Assembly (NCBI GenBank): GCA_017412045.1
Contig: JAFQOX010000041.1
Coordinates: 1-64,000, forward strand
DNA from: Clostridia bacterium
GTDB lineage: Bacteria; Bacillota; Clostridia; Oscillospirales; CAG-272
DNA length: 64,000 nt
Direction of reading: 5' to 3'
Position 1 is the stretch's first letter, and each line of letters opens with the position of its first letter. Under the pieces are notes generated by a model. It searched no databases, was not told the origin of the DNA, and saw nothing but the letters and a program-made list of their open reading frames with translations. Both the position numbers and the translations under genes were made by a program. Shown here one piece after another: positions 17,016-26,493 of this stretch.

Positions 17016-19283
17016 TCAAGCCGCAGCTTCTCCCGTTTGAGAGAATCTTACGTAAATATAACCGTTCTGCTTGCTTTCGCCGTTTTCCAGGCTGTACGAA
17101 AGACGGTAAGTACCGTCCGCCATTGCCGTTTCCGTTCCCGTCAGCGCCGTATAAGAATCGCCGTTCCGGACCTCGACCAGCGTCAGATCGGGCATACCGT
17201 AACGGAACGCTTCTTCGCGGAGAAGCTCGGCAAACGCGGTATAGTCCAGGGTCTCCGCAGAGGAAATTTCAAGGTAAACGTCAACCTGCTCGGTATAGGT
17301 CACGGTCAGTCCCTGCCCGGAGGCGGTCGCCGTGATCATCATATCGTCCGCGCGGATCGCCGTGAGGGGCTGAGAGGACGTAAACGCAACGGGAATATAT
17401 CCCGAGGAACGAATGCCGTCAGCGGTTGCGATATAAGCAACGACGCGGTATTCACCCGCGCCCAGCACGGGCAGTGTCAGGCGGATATTGCTTGCGGAGG
17501 CGGTAAAGCTTCCTTCTCCGCCGTAAAGCGAAGCGGATTCTCCCTCCTGCCCGACGTGAACGAGAGAGCCGTTTGCCGCAGCCAGCGCAAGGACGACGCG
17601 GTAAGGCTCATCCTTCACGATCAGCGTCGTATCGTCGATCGTCAGGGAAATATGTTCAACGGAAATCGAAATGCCATCAACGACGGCGTTTCTGACGTCT
17701 GACGCGGTCACGGGAGCAAAGTTGACGAGCAATTCATACTCCGATTCTGTAAATCGGTCAAACTCAATCACTTCATCGCTCTTCAGTGTGATATAGTAAT
17801 TTTCCATTTCGGTAAAACGCGCCTTTTCCGCTTCCAGAGCCGCGCGGATATTTTCCTCTGTGGTAACGACGAAGCCGTTCCATTTGTAGAATTGGATCAG
17901 CCCCTCGATCTCCACGTAAGCTCTTTGGATGCCGTTGAATACGGTGTCGATATCGCGGCGGCAGACCAGCCCGATCTCCGCAAGATACGCCTTCAGATAT
18001 CCAAGCCGCTCCTCATGATTTTTGCCGATGACGGAAAGATACAGCTCCGCGCTGTATCCGTAAGCGTAGGAGCCGACGTTGACGCCGCCGATCCGCACGT
18101 TTCCGTCTGCGGATCTTCCCGTGGTAACGATGCTTCCGTTTGCCGTATGAAGCTTCAGATTTTCGGGATTCTGCACGTAGATATAGTCCTCTCCGAAGCC
18201 TGCATCCGCCTTGGGCGCGGTCACCTTCACGACACCGTCAAACGCGCAGAGCTGAAGCATAAGATCGCTCGTATCTTCATTCTCGCTGATAAATACGATA
18301 TCCGTCCGCTTGTCTGCGCTGATGATTTTGATAAAGTTGTGCTCTCCCGAAACGGGATCGTACGCAACCTCAAAGCAGATATCGTCCTTCATGATCATAT
18401 AGGAAATATTGTAATAGGTGGGCATATCCCCCAGAACGTAGGTTTCCCAATATCCCTTGGAAAAATCGGCTGTAAAATAAACGTTGTCCATCGAAAGCTC
18501 GTACCGCTCACCCGGGATATAGGTCATGCGTTCCTCGTGTCCGCCGTTTTTGCGGTAAAGCTCGTATACGTCCTTGCCCGCTTCGTTACGGTAGCGGCGG
18601 CAAACGTCCAGAATATCGTTGAACTCGTCGTAACGGCAGAGCAGCTCCTCGTTTTCCTGCACGCGCAGATAATAAACGTCCTGCCCCATTTTGACCCATT
18701 TGTCAACGATACGGATATTCTTCTTGGTAAAAGCGATCATATCCGCCGCAATGTTTGCGGAAACGACGATATTATTGGTCAGATTCAGGAAATATTCGTA
18801 GCTGTTACTGACTTCGCCGAATTCGCTCCATTCGACGGTATCGCCGACGACCTCCGCTTTTCCGATATTCTGCTTCTCGTCGCCGAGACTGCCGTCCTTA
18901 TAGTCCTCTCCCTCCAGCCTCATGATGGGAAAGGTATATCCGGATTCCAGCGTCATCACCTCGGTTTTCAGGCGCGATTGAGGGACGGTAACGGAAAGAT
19001 TGGCGATCGCCCTTGCCGCCAGATTCTGCATGACGGCAGATCCGTTGTCAAAAATATCCTTCTTTTCACCAAGCGCCTCCGCGTGAAGGCGTTCCTCCGC
19101 CAACAGAAGCTTTGCCGCCTCAAGTCCGACGATCGGAAGCTTCTGCCCGCCGGGCCGATCCTGGTTTCCCGGATTTTGCATACCCTCGTCCGTATTCAGG
19201 TCTCCTCCCGGCTTTTTTCCGCAGCCTGCAAACGCCGTCAGAATCAGGACGAATACCAACGTCAAACAAATCAATTTTTTCAT
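17016..19283 (-). CDS. Large lipoprotein of unknown function
   Basis: A 755-residue exported lipoprotein. It begins MKKLICLTLVFVLILTAF and a lipobox AGC puts the lipidated Cys at about residue 21, followed by a Gly/Asp/Asn/Pro-rich linker. The N-terminal half is beta-rich (motifs such as YELSMDNVYFTADFSKGYW). Residues 480-560 look helical (AALEAEKARFTEMENYY), and the C-terminus contains two immunoglobulin-like beta segments. No known domain is recognised. ATG 19283 has AAGGAG 8 nt upstream; the open frame extends upstream into repeat DNA and is ignored. It is a single gene with its own terminator. A surface-sensing or adhesion role is possible but unsupported. Confidence 0.7.
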   Translation of the reverse strand: MKKLICLTLVFVLILTAFAGCGKKPGGDLNTDEGMQNPGNQDRPGGQKLPIVGLEAAKLLLAEERLHAEALGEKKDIFDNGSAVMQNLAARAIANLSVTVPQSRLKTEVMTLESGYTFPIMRLEGEDYKDGSLGDEKQNIGKAEVVGDTVEWSEFGEVSNSYEYFLNLTNNIVVSANIAADMIAFTKKNIRIVDKWVKMGQDVYYLRVQENEELLCRYDEFNDILDVCRRYRNEAGKDVYELYRKNGGHEERMTYIPGERYELSMDNVYFTADFSKGYWETYVLGDMPTYYNISYMIMKDDICFEVAYDPVSGEHNFIKIISADKRTDIVFISENEDTSDLMLQLCAFDGVVKVTAPKADAGFGEDYIYVQNPENLKLHTANGSIVTTGRSADGNVRIGGVNVGSYAYGYSAELYLSVIGKNHEERLGYLKAYLAEIGLVCRRDIDTVFNGIQRAYVEIEGLIQFYKWNGFVVTTEENIRAALEAEKARFTEMENYYITLKSDEVIEFDRFTESEYELLVNFAPVTASDVRNAVVDGISISVEHISLTIDDTTLIVKDEPYRVVLALAAANGSLVHVGQEGESASLYGGEGSFTASASNIRLTLPVLGAGEYRVVAYIATADGIRSSGYIPVAFTSSQPLTAIRADDMMITATASGQGLTVTYTEQVDVYLEISSAETLDYTAFAELLREEAFRYGMPDLTLVEVRNGDSYTALTGTETAMADGTYRLSYSLENGESKQNGYIYVRFSQTGEAAA

Positions 19284-19339
19284 TTTTTCATCTCCTTTGC
19301 TTTGAATTACGCATATCGGTGTGCCGAACCGTTTTTTCA

Positions 19340-19450
19340 AAAAAGCGGGCAACGCCCGCAGGAAGTTTCTCGCCTACCGCAGTTTAGCCTGTATTCAAAC
19401 AATACAAAACGGCGAGGTCGAATTTGCGCAATTTCCTATGGTACAAAAAA
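19340..19450 (+). repeat. Dispersed intergenic repeat, short form
   Basis: Begins with the GCGGGCAACGCCCGC hairpin (19345-19359), continues through CTCGCCTACCGCAGTTTAGC and AAACGGCGAGGT, and ends TTTGCGCAATTTCCTATGG plus an A-run. It lies between the lipoprotein and aspartate kinase genes. Nothing else is seen in 19284-19596. Confidence 0.75.
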
Positions 19451-19596
19451 GCCTGCGCCGTATGCGCGGTGGTTCTGTTTTTATTATACAGTATATAGAA
19501 AAAATTGTCAATTATTTTTGAAAAAAATGTAATAGAAGGGAATTTTTACCAAATCAAAATTCGGAAAACCGAAGATCGGTTTTCCGAACAAAAAAA

Positions 19597-20877
19597 TCAG
19601 ACCGTTTTTTCGTAAAGCCGATGAATGAGCAATGTCAGATACCGCTCGTCAAAGCCCACCGTAACGCCCATGCGGTCAGCGCCGCCGTCCACGAGAAGCG
19701 GCTCCGCGCCGATCTCCGCCATCGTTTGCAGAATCATGCGCGCCGTTTCGGAGGAAAGCCCCTCTCCCACGACGGAGAGCAGAGCCATATCCGCTGTGAC
19801 CGTCACCGCTTCCGCAGAAAGCTTCTCAAAAAGATCCCGCAGAATATCCTCTTTTCTGCCGCCGATATCGTCGCCGTACACGAGAACGCCGACCGCATCG
19901 ATCGTATGCGGCGTAGAATATACGTTCGAGGTATAGGCCTCGAAAATGCCGAGCAGGCGGTGAAAATCCGCCAGATTTTTTCCGATTCCCGTCAGATAGA
20001 CAGAAAAAAGCAGATACCCCCGCTGTCCGACGATGCCGCTGACGGCGCGTTCCGTTTTTTTCGCGCAAATGCGGGTATATTCGCCGTCGGGATCGTTGGT
20101 GTTGCGGATCAGGACGGGAATCTCCTTCGCCTTCAGAGGCAGAACGGAATCGGAATGCAGAACGCAAGCGCCCATCGAGGAGAGCCGACGCAATTCCTCG
20201 TAAGAAAGCTCCCTCACGGTTCTCGGTGATGCCACCGTTTTGGGATCTGCCAGAAGAAAGCCGTTCACGTCCGTAAAATTCTCATATACGTCCGCATCGG
20301 CTGCCGCCGCCGCGATCGCGCCCGTGATATCCGAGCCTCCGCGCGGAAGGAGAACGGTCTCGCCGTTTGGCCCCGCGCCGTAAAAGCCCGGAATCACGAT
20401 ATTTCCGTACTGCTCCAAATGCGCGCGCATTGCTTTCTCGATTTTCGGCATATCGGGTTCTCCCTTTTCATCCAGAAAAATCACGTCGCGGGCGTCCGCG
20501 AAGGAAAATCCGATCAGGGCGGCAAAGATTTTCGCACAGAAGTATTCTCCTCTGCTGACCAGCTCCGCCCCGCGCGCCGTCATCAGTACCTCCCGATACT
20601 CCCGCGAAAAGTCCTGCGGAAGCCCGAGAGAAGCGACGATGTCGTCCAATCTTCCCGTGATCAAAGAAAAAAGCTCATTTCGTTTTTCCGTCGTTTTCGC
20701 CTGATCCATCCGATACAGCAAATCCGTTATTTTGTCATCCCCCGAAAAACGTTTACCCGGCGCAGATACCGCGACGACACGCCTCTCTTTATCCGATCGA
20801 ACGATTTCCGCGGCTTTTCTCATCTGCTCCGCGTGGCTGAGCGAGGTGCCGCCGAATTTCACGGCTTTGATCCCCAC
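19597..20877 (-). CDS. lysC: Aspartate kinase
   Basis: About 426 residues. Phosphorylates L-aspartate, the first step toward lysine, threonine, methionine and diaminopimelate. The amino-acid kinase domain opens with AVKFGGTSLSHAEQM (KFGGTS signature), has the LPRGGSDITGA nucleotide/substrate loop, and ends with TDVNGFLLADPKTV. Two ACT-type regulatory domains follow (about residues 300-426), so feedback control by a pathway amino acid is likely. The open frame starts with GTG 20886, but AAAGGGG is properly spaced (8 nt) for GTG 20877, which I use. It is monofunctional: no homoserine dehydrogenase part. Upstream lies a dispersed repeat and no riboswitch that I recognise. Confidence 0.92.
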   Translation of the reverse strand: MGIKAVKFGGTSLSHAEQMRKAAEIVRSDKERRVVAVSAPGKRFSGDDKITDLLYRMDQAKTTEKRNELFSLITGRLDDIVASLGLPQDFSREYREVLMTARGAELVSRGEYFCAKIFAALIGFSFADARDVIFLDEKGEPDMPKIEKAMRAHLEQYGNIVIPGFYGAGPNGETVLLPRGGSDITGAIAAAAADADVYENFTDVNGFLLADPKTVASPRTVRELSYEELRRLSSMGACVLHSDSVLPLKAKEIPVLIRNTNDPDGEYTRICAKKTERAVSGIVGQRGYLLFSVYLTGIGKNLADFHRLLGIFEAYTSNVYSTPHTIDAVGVLVYGDDIGGRKEDILRDLFEKLSAEAVTVTADMALLSVVGEGLSSETARMILQTMAEIGAEPLLVDGGADRMGVTVGFDERYLTLLIHRLYEKTV

Positions 20878-20973
20878 AGAAATCACCCCTTTGTTGGTAT
20901 GAATGCGACGGGAAACAATCCCGTCACGTTATTATATGGCGGATCCGCCGTTTTCGGGACGGTTCTGTACAAA

Positions 20974-21116
20974 ATTCCGCGGAACAAAAAGCGGGCAACG
21001 CCCGCTGGAAAACTGCTTGCTCTGCAAGCTGTGTGCTCGCCTATCCAAGTTTGGCTTGTATCTCAACAATGCAAACGGCGAGTTTGATTTTGCGCAATTT
21101 CCTATGGAACAAAAAA
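20974..21116 (+). repeat. Dispersed intergenic repeat, long form
   Basis: The GCGGGCAACGCCCGC hairpin (20991-21005), then the extra segment GAAAACTGCTTGCTCTGCAA, then GTGTGCTCGCCTATCC, AAACGGCGAGTT and the end TGCGCAATTTCCTATGGAAC. A degraded end motif (AAAATTCCGCGGAACAAAAA) precedes the hairpin, suggesting units can be head-to-tail. Confidence 0.75.
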
Positions 21117-21145
21117 CCTTCGGAACGAAAACGTTCCGAAGGTCC
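21111..21145 (-). terminator. Terminator of the exported LRR gene
   Basis: Perfect 11-bp arms ACCTTCGGAAC/GTTCCGAAGGT and, on the minus strand, a following T-run; 13 bp after the stop at 21159. Confidence 0.85.
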
Positions 21146-21158
21146 TGGAATTGCAATA

Positions 21159-22340
21159 TTAAGAATCTGCGGTTTCCGATCGAATGGCAACCGTACCGTC
21201 CGAGCAAACGATCTCCTTCAGCTCCGTGACCGCATACCAATTGCCGTTCTTTTCCATGGCGTTCCATTGCGAAACGGTTCCTTCGAAGGAAAGCGTCTTG
21301 ATGCCGCTGCTTGCCAGAAGGGCAACGCCGAGCTTTTGGACGGAAGCGGGCACCGTCAGCGCCTGCAACGCGATACAGCCGTCAAAGGTTCTGTCGCCAA
21401 GCTCCGTCAAGGAATGGGAAAGCGTGACCGAAGTGAGCGTCAGACAGTCGCTGAACGCATAAACGCCAAGCTTTTCCACGGAATCGGGCACCGTGACCGA
21501 GGTGAGCTTCTTGCATTCATAGAAAGCATGATTTTTGATTTCCGTCACACCGCTCGGAATACGGATCTCCTCCAGGCTGACGCAGGAGGAAAAGGCTCTT
21601 TCTCCGATGCGGGTAATCCCGTCGGGAAGCGTGAGCTTTTTCAGAGATGCGCAATGCGCAAACAGCCAATCCGCAATTTCGGTCACGCCGTCGGGAATGC
21701 TCATTTCCCGTAAGGAGGCGCAGCCGTAAAACGCCAGATTTCCGATTTCCGTCACGTCATCGGAAAAATGGATTTCCTTCAGCGCTTTACAATCGTAAAA
21801 CATTCCCTGTCCGATCTTGGTGATGGAATCGGGAATCGTTATGATCTCCAGACTTTGACAATTATAGAAAACCGCCTCGCCCAGATTTTGCAGACCATCG
21901 GGCAAAACGACGTCGCGCAAGCCCGTGCAATGATAGAAAGCCGCCGTTCCGAGCGTTTGGAGTCCGGAGGGAAGCTTGACCGATTTCAATTGATTACAGC
22001 CGTAAAAGGCGCCTGAGCCGATCACCGTCACGGAATCGGGGATCGTGACCTCCTTCAGTTTGCTGTTCCCCCGGTGTTGCTCGGCATCCTTTTTGGAGAT
22101 GCCGTAATTATAAAATACGTTTTTACCGATGGCGGTCACGCGGTAACCGTCCAGATATTCGGGGATATGGACCTTTCTCGCTCTACAGCTTCCCGCCCCC
22201 GTGATCGTACAGGTCACGCCGTCCTCGTTGACAACGTATTCCAGACCGCGCGCATCGTACGGTCCCATCGCGATCGCGACGATCGCGCCGACCGCGAGCA
22301 CCACTGCAAGCGCGGCAAAAATCCAAAATTTCTTTTTCAT
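21159..22340 (-). CDS. BspA-type leucine-rich repeat protein with N-terminal anchor
   Basis: A 393-residue protein. Residues 1-26 (MKKKFWIFAALAVVLAVG) form a signal peptide or anchor. A short segment EYVVNEDGVTCTITGAGSC resembles the start of the LRR region in the TIR protein at 7980-10400. About eleven LRR_5 repeats of 23 residues follow, with the motif IPDSVTxIGxxAFYxCxxL. LRR_5 proteins of gut Firmicutes are usually surface-exposed and implicated in adhesion; the ligand here is unknown. ATG 22340 is used, although its ribosome site (AAAGGA) is rather far (about 13 nt). It has its own consensus promoter and terminator. Confidence 0.8.
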   Translation of the reverse strand: MKKKFWIFAALAVVLAVGAIVAIAMGPYDARGLEYVVNEDGVTCTITGAGSCRARKVHIPEYLDGYRVTAIGKNVFYNYGISKKDAEQHRGNSKLKEVTIPDSVTVIGSGAFYGCNQLKSVKLPSGLQTLGTAAFYHCTGLRDVVLPDGLQNLGEAVFYNCQSLEIITIPDSITKIGQGMFYDCKALKEIHFSDDVTEIGNLAFYGCASLREMSIPDGVTEIADWLFAHCASLKKLTLPDGITRIGERAFSSCVSLEEIRIPSGVTEIKNHAFYECKKLTSVTVPDSVEKLGVYAFSDCLTLTSVTLSHSLTELGDRTFDGCIALQALTVPASVQKLGVALLASSGIKTLSFEGTVSQWNAMEKNGNWYAVTELKEIVCSDGTVAIRSETADS

Positions 22341-22390
22341 GTTCTCTGAATATTCCTTTCCGAAAAATTCTTGCTCGATTTCTCCCAATC

Positions 22391-22419
22391 ATTATACAAT
22401 GAAAAAGTAATTTTGTAAA
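22391..22419 (-). promoter_or_regulatory. Sigma-A promoter of the exported LRR gene
   Basis: Minus-strand TTTACA (22414-22419), a 17-bp spacer and TATAAT (22391-22396). Confidence 0.75.
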
Positions 22420-22543
22420 GATTTTTCATCATTTATTCATTTTTTTCTCAATATTTTTACATTTACGGAAAAGCGGAGCATTGGAAGTCCGCGTCAGGCA
22501 AAGGGATTTGTTTTTTGACGAAGATATGATAGCGAGCAAGGCA

Positions 22544-24553
22544 TCAGATATACCGGGGAAACGTCAGGATCGCTTTGAACAAATCCCCGTCGACGACGAT
22601 CTCAAAGCGTCCGTTGCACAGCTCCGTATAGCTTTTGGCGATGGCAAGACCGAGTCCGTTTCCTTCCGCCGTTCTCGATTCGTCACCGCGGACGAATCGG
22701 CACGTGATCTCCCGCGGGTCGAAATCCAGAGGATACGCAGAAATATTTTTGAATACCAGCTCCACCTCCCCGTCCTTTTCGGATGCTGTGATAAATACTC
22801 TCGTATTTTTCATCGTATACTTGAGAATATTATGGATCAGATTGCCGATCACGCGCGAAAGCTTGCGACCGTCGGCAGAAATATACAGCTCTCCCGGCGT
22901 TTCCACGCAGAAGGTCAGTCCCGAGCACTGAATTTCGCCGTCGTGCTCGCCGAGCGCTTGCTGGATCAGAAGAGAAGCATCGAGCTTTTCAAAAACCGCT
23001 TCGTCGTTGCCGCTCTGCGCCTTGGAAATATCAAAGAGATCCTGCGTCAGCGTTTTCAATCTGTCCGCCTTTTTGGAAACGACGGCAACGTAATCCCGCG
23101 CTTCCTCGGGCAGATCCTCCATGTTCGATAAAAGCTCCGTATAATTGATGATGGAGGTGATCGGCGTTTTCAGATCGTGCGAAACGTTCGTGATCAGCTC
23201 CGTTTTCATCCGTTCCGCTTTGATCTTCGCGGAAACGGATTCGTCAAGTCCCTTGGCGATCCCGTTGATATTTTCCGCCAACGCTCTCATATCGTCGCAT
23301 TTCAGCGCGGGAATCTGATACGAGACGTTGCCGCCGCGTACCTCGCGGACGCCTTTTTGGATATCCTCAAGGTCCTTTGCGCGATACCCGATCACAAAGC
23401 AGGCAATGGCAAACAAAAGGATTCCCGCGATCACCCATTCCAACGTAGCGGTCATTGCCACGCCGCAAGCGCCGATCAGAGCGGTATAGACGAAAAGCAT
23501 GGCGATGAGGATGACGCCCGTTTTTTGCGACAGCAACCGGATCACCGCCGTACAAAAGGCTTTGATCATTCTCAGAATCCATCTCAGCGTACAAAAAACG
23601 ACGCTCGATTCCATCAATCTGCGCGTTTTGATGTTTCTGATCAACGAAAGCAGAGAGGTCACGATGATCAGCGAGGCAAGCGCCGATGCAAATCCAAGAA
23701 GCGGATACACCCAATCAAACGGGAAATTGCCCGATATATACTCGTCGAGCACGAATAAACAAAGCACCGTCGCACCAATTCCGCTTCCGCCGAGCGCGGC
23801 GATATGGACCTCCGCCCAAATGCCGTCAATCCACAGATTCCGATATTCGCCGTTATGATCCTTTCCGCATACGCAGATCAGATAAATCAGCAGGAGCAAA
23901 GCGGCGACGGCACACGCCAGCGTACGTCGGAACGACGCCATGACGATCCCCTCCTGCTTTTCCCACATCGTTCTGTATTTCAAGACGGTGTCCTCCTTGA
24001 TGCTGCAAGCGACCACCAGCGTGCTCGCGCCGTCGGAGCGTTCCATTTCTTCCGCCAGGGTTTCGGTAAACGACAGATATTTGGCGGATGACACGTTTTC
24101 GGCCCTGCCCTCGCCGTCCCTGCGGAAGCAGGCGTGATATTCTGCCTGCATCAGTTCATCCGCAGAGGTTGCGCCACAGTTGGTCAGCACGGTATCATTC
24201 CATTTTACGTAATAGTTGACTTCGTCGGAAAGATAAAAATTTCTGAACCGTTTTTGCATATTGGCTTCCAACGATCCCTCCTCCGGCAAATCGCCCTGCG
24301 TCGCATCGCCGCCGTGCCCGTCGCGCGGAAACGTGCTGATATAAGCGCTCAGAACGGCGTTTCCGGGCTCGTTCAGCAGATGCGACAGATACCACGATTC
24401 CGAGAAATCACTTTCAAAGGAATACATACTCCTTTCCTCGTCAAAATACGCGATGAGCCCTTCGCTCACCGTCAGAACGCCAAGCGTCACGCTTGCGATC
24501 AGTAAGATCACCGCCATCAATTTCAGCGCGGCGGAATATACGATTTTTTTCAT
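22544..24553 (-). CDS. Two-component sensor histidine kinase
   Basis: A 669-residue membrane kinase. An N-terminal span is followed by an extracytoplasmic domain of about 170 residues. About six further spans lie between residues 200 and 400, an unusually large membrane part, and then a HAMP-like linker. The HisKA box NVSHDLKTPITSIINYTE has the phospho-accepting His at about residue 458. The HATPase_c part has an N-box (NLIHNILKYT) and GNGLGLAIAKSYTEL. It should phosphorylate the response regulator encoded 13 bp upstream in the same operon. ATG 24553 has AAGGAG 7 nt upstream. The signal is unknown. A weak GCGGA/TCCGC hairpin near 22474-22499 may end the operon. Confidence 0.9.
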   Translation of the reverse strand: MKKIVYSAALKLMAVILLIASVTLGVLTVSEGLIAYFDEERSMYSFESDFSESWYLSHLLNEPGNAVLSAYISTFPRDGHGGDATQGDLPEEGSLEANMQKRFRNFYLSDEVNYYVKWNDTVLTNCGATSADELMQAEYHACFRRDGEGRAENVSSAKYLSFTETLAEEMERSDGASTLVVACSIKEDTVLKYRTMWEKQEGIVMASFRRTLACAVAALLLLIYLICVCGKDHNGEYRNLWIDGIWAEVHIAALGGSGIGATVLCLFVLDEYISGNFPFDWVYPLLGFASALASLIIVTSLLSLIRNIKTRRLMESSVVFCTLRWILRMIKAFCTAVIRLLSQKTGVILIAMLFVYTALIGACGVAMTATLEWVIAGILLFAIACFVIGYRAKDLEDIQKGVREVRGGNVSYQIPALKCDDMRALAENINGIAKGLDESVSAKIKAERMKTELITNVSHDLKTPITSIINYTELLSNMEDLPEEARDYVAVVSKKADRLKTLTQDLFDISKAQSGNDEAVFEKLDASLLIQQALGEHDGEIQCSGLTFCVETPGELYISADGRKLSRVIGNLIHNILKYTMKNTRVFITASEKDGEVELVFKNISAYPLDFDPREITCRFVRGDESRTAEGNGLGLAIAKSYTELCNGRFEIVVDGDLFKAILTFPRYI

Positions 24554-24566
24554 GCAACATTCTCCT

Positions 24567-25247
24567 TTACTCAATTTTGTAGCCGATGCCCCAGACCACC
24601 TTGAGGTATCTCGGCTCCTTTGGATTGATCTCGATTTTTTCCCTGATGTGGCGGACGTGTACTGCGATCGTCCCGTCTCCAACGGCGTTCTGCTCGTTCC
24701 AGACGTTGGAATAAATGTCCTCTGCGGAAAAGACGCGCCCTCTGTTTCTTGCCAGAAGCTCCAGGATTTTGTACTCGACGGGTGTCAGTCTGACGGGATC
24801 TCCGTCTACCCTGACAGTCCTGCTCTCCGTGCTGATACAGAGCCCACCGATCACGATCTCTCCGTTCTGTCTGCCAATGGAGCCGAGCGTGGTATACCGC
24901 CGAAGCTGGGATTTTACCCTCGCCATCAGCTCAGAAGGATTGAAGGGCTTCGTCACGTAATCGTCCGCGCCTGCGGCAAGTCCGAAGATCTTATCCGTGT
25001 CCTCGGATTTGGCGGAAAGAAGGATCACGGGGATATTTCTCGATTCCCGCAGCTTCATCAAGGTCCGTATGCCGTCGAGCCTCGGCATCATGATATCCAT
25101 GATCATCAGATGCACCTCGTTTTCGGCAAGCGTCTCCAGCGCCGCCAAGCCGTCGTAAGCTTTCAGCACGCCGTAGCCCTCTCCCGAAAGAAAAATACCT
25201 ATGCTCTCCACGATCTCTCTGTCATCGTCCACAACCAACACGTTCAT
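24567..25247 (-). CDS. OmpR-family response regulator
   Basis: A 226-residue DNA-binding response regulator. The receiver domain has the acidic pocket VVDDD (residues 6-9), phospho-acceptor D51 in IMDIMMPRLDG, and K100 in DYVTKPF. A winged-helix Trans_reg_C domain follows (about 125-226), with VEYKILELLARNRGRVFS and VHVRHIREKIE. GGAGGTG lies 7 nt before ATG 25247, fixing the start. It is first in a two-gene operon with the sensor kinase. Direct repeats upstream (25303-25321) look like its own binding site, suggesting autoregulation. The target genes are unknown; the divergent membrane-protein gene is an obvious candidate. Confidence 0.93.
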   Translation of the reverse strand: MNVLVVDDDREIVESIGIFLSGEGYGVLKAYDGLAALETLAENEVHLMIMDIMMPRLDGIRTLMKLRESRNIPVILLSAKSEDTDKIFGLAAGADDYVTKPFNPSELMARVKSQLRRYTTLGSIGRQNGEIVIGGLCISTESRTVRVDGDPVRLTPVEYKILELLARNRGRVFSAEDIYSNVWNEQNAVGDGTIAVHVRHIREKIEINPKEPRYLKVVWGIGYKIE

Positions 25248-25302
25248 TTTTTTCACCTCCGTGCGTATCGTACCATACAATTCTTAATATATACCCATGA
25301 AA

Positions 25303-25321
25303 TTTCTTAAGTTTTCTTAAG
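25303..25321. promoter_or_regulatory. Candidate response-regulator operator
   Basis: Two copies of TTTCTTAAG (25303-25311 and 25313-25321) repeat with a 10-bp period; a third TTCTTAA is at 25281-25287. Helically phased direct repeats are typical of OmpR/PhoB-type sites. They lie between the two-component operon and the divergent gene. Confidence 0.45.
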
Positions 25322-25438
25322 AAATCAAAATTTTCATCGGAAAATATTTTTTTATTTTTCTGTTTTATATATACTTTTTTCATAATTATGTGATATAATA
25401 ATCTAAAATCAAATTCATAAAAAGGAAGTGTCTTTACA

Positions 25439-26305
25439 TTGCGCATAAAAAAAGTCTTGCCCTGCTATTTTATCCTTGCTTTCCTGTCCGGCATCGCGCT
25501 CTCCGTATGGAGAACGGTTCTGATGGTGCGTTATTACGACCCCTATAACAACGAATACGCCGTCGAAGCCTTCGGACAGCTGGAAGCCATCGGATTGACG
25601 CTGTTTTTCGTTTTGGTTCTTCTTGCAACTGCGGCGTTCGTCCTGAGAAGCTTCACGTTCAAGCCTCACGATACCGCGGAGCATTCGGGCTCCGTCTTTA
25701 CGAGCGCGCTTCTCGGCTTTGTTTTTCTGGCGGTCAGCATTTTCATTTCGTTTGACCTGAACGTCATTCTGGAGAATATCCAATTTCCTTTATTCCGCTA
25801 CGCGCAGATCGTATCGTACGCCCTGCTGTTCCCCTGCGCCGTTTATTTCGTCGTCAACGCGATGGGCAATCCGGGGCTGGAAACGGTCAAAAAAGCGCTC
25901 TCCTTCGTTCCGCCGTTGTGGGGTGTCGCTTTCCTGCTCGCCTCCCATATAGATCCTGCGTACAATTATAAGGATTTCAACCATACGCTCTGCAACGTCG
26001 CCATCGGCGCGCTGACCGTCTTTTTCCTTTACGAAACCAAAGCGGCGGTCACGGGAAAAGCCTCGATCGCCTATTTCGTTTTCTCGCTGATCTCCCTCAC
26101 GGCATCTATGGTCTGTATGATCCCTACCTTCGTTTTGCTGGCTTACTGGGAGCTTTCCTCCAATCTCAACCACCTCTTTGAAGCGGTCTTGCTCGGCTCG
26201 ATCTTCTATACCTGCGCTTGCTTCTTTCGGCTCTGCAAAAACGTCACCCCATGCGAAAAGAAGCCAAAGGAGAAAAAAGAAAAAGCTGAAGATCCCAACG
26301 CATAA
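25439..26305 (+). CDS. Polytopic membrane protein of unknown function
   Basis: A 288-residue protein with about seven hydrophobic spans and a Lys/Glu-rich cytoplasmic tail (EKKPKEKKEKAEDP). No family recognised. The probable start is TTG 25439, with AGGAAG 10 nt upstream; no better ATG lies nearby. A TATAAT hexamer at 25394-25399 may be its -10, with a poor -35. It is divergent from the two-component operon across the candidate operator, so it may belong to that regulon. A dispersed repeat follows its stop. Confidence 0.7.
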   Translation: MRIKKVLPCYFILAFLSGIALSVWRTVLMVRYYDPYNNEYAVEAFGQLEAIGLTLFFVLVLLATAAFVLRSFTFKPHDTAEHSGSVFTSALLGFVFLAVSIFISFDLNVILENIQFPLFRYAQIVSYALLFPCAVYFVVNAMGNPGLETVKKALSFVPPLWGVAFLLASHIDPAYNYKDFNHTLCNVAIGALTVFFLYETKAAVTGKASIAYFVFSLISLTASMVCMIPTFVLLAYWELSSNLNHLFEAVLLGSIFYTCACFFRLCKNVTPCEKKPKEKKEKAEDPNA

Positions 26306-26325
26306 TCCAACGATTCACAATCCAT

Positions 26326-26440
26326 CAAAAAGCGGCGAATCGCCGCTGGTGGTTGCTCGCCTATCGCAGTTAAGACTGTATCCAAACGATATAAACGGCG
26401 AGGTTTGATTTGCGCAATTTCCCATAGTAGTACAAAAAGC
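26326..26440 (+). repeat. Dispersed intergenic repeat, short form with altered hairpin
   Basis: The hairpin here is GCGGCGAATCGCCGC, a compensated change from GCGGGCAACGCCCGC. It is followed by GCTCGCCTATCGCAGTTAAG, AAACGGCGAGGT and TTTGCGCAATTTCCCATAG. Both hairpin arms changed together, which argues that the structure matters. Confidence 0.75.
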
Positions 26441-26480
26441 GGTTGCTCCGCGCCAAGGCACGGAGCAACCGCTTTTTCTT
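26434..26480. terminator. Bidirectional terminator before leuB
   Basis: AAAAGCGGTTGCTCCG pairs with CGGAGCAACCGCTTTT (16 bp) around a 10-nt loop. It serves the plus gene ending 26305 and the leu operon ending 26494. Confidence 0.85.
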
Positions 26481-26493
26481 TCAGTATGACGGA

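Noticed and set aside
20878-21110. Lysine riboswitch upstream of aspartate kinase
   Set aside because: The region is the dispersed repeat plus a terminator. None of the lysine-box conserved segments is visible.
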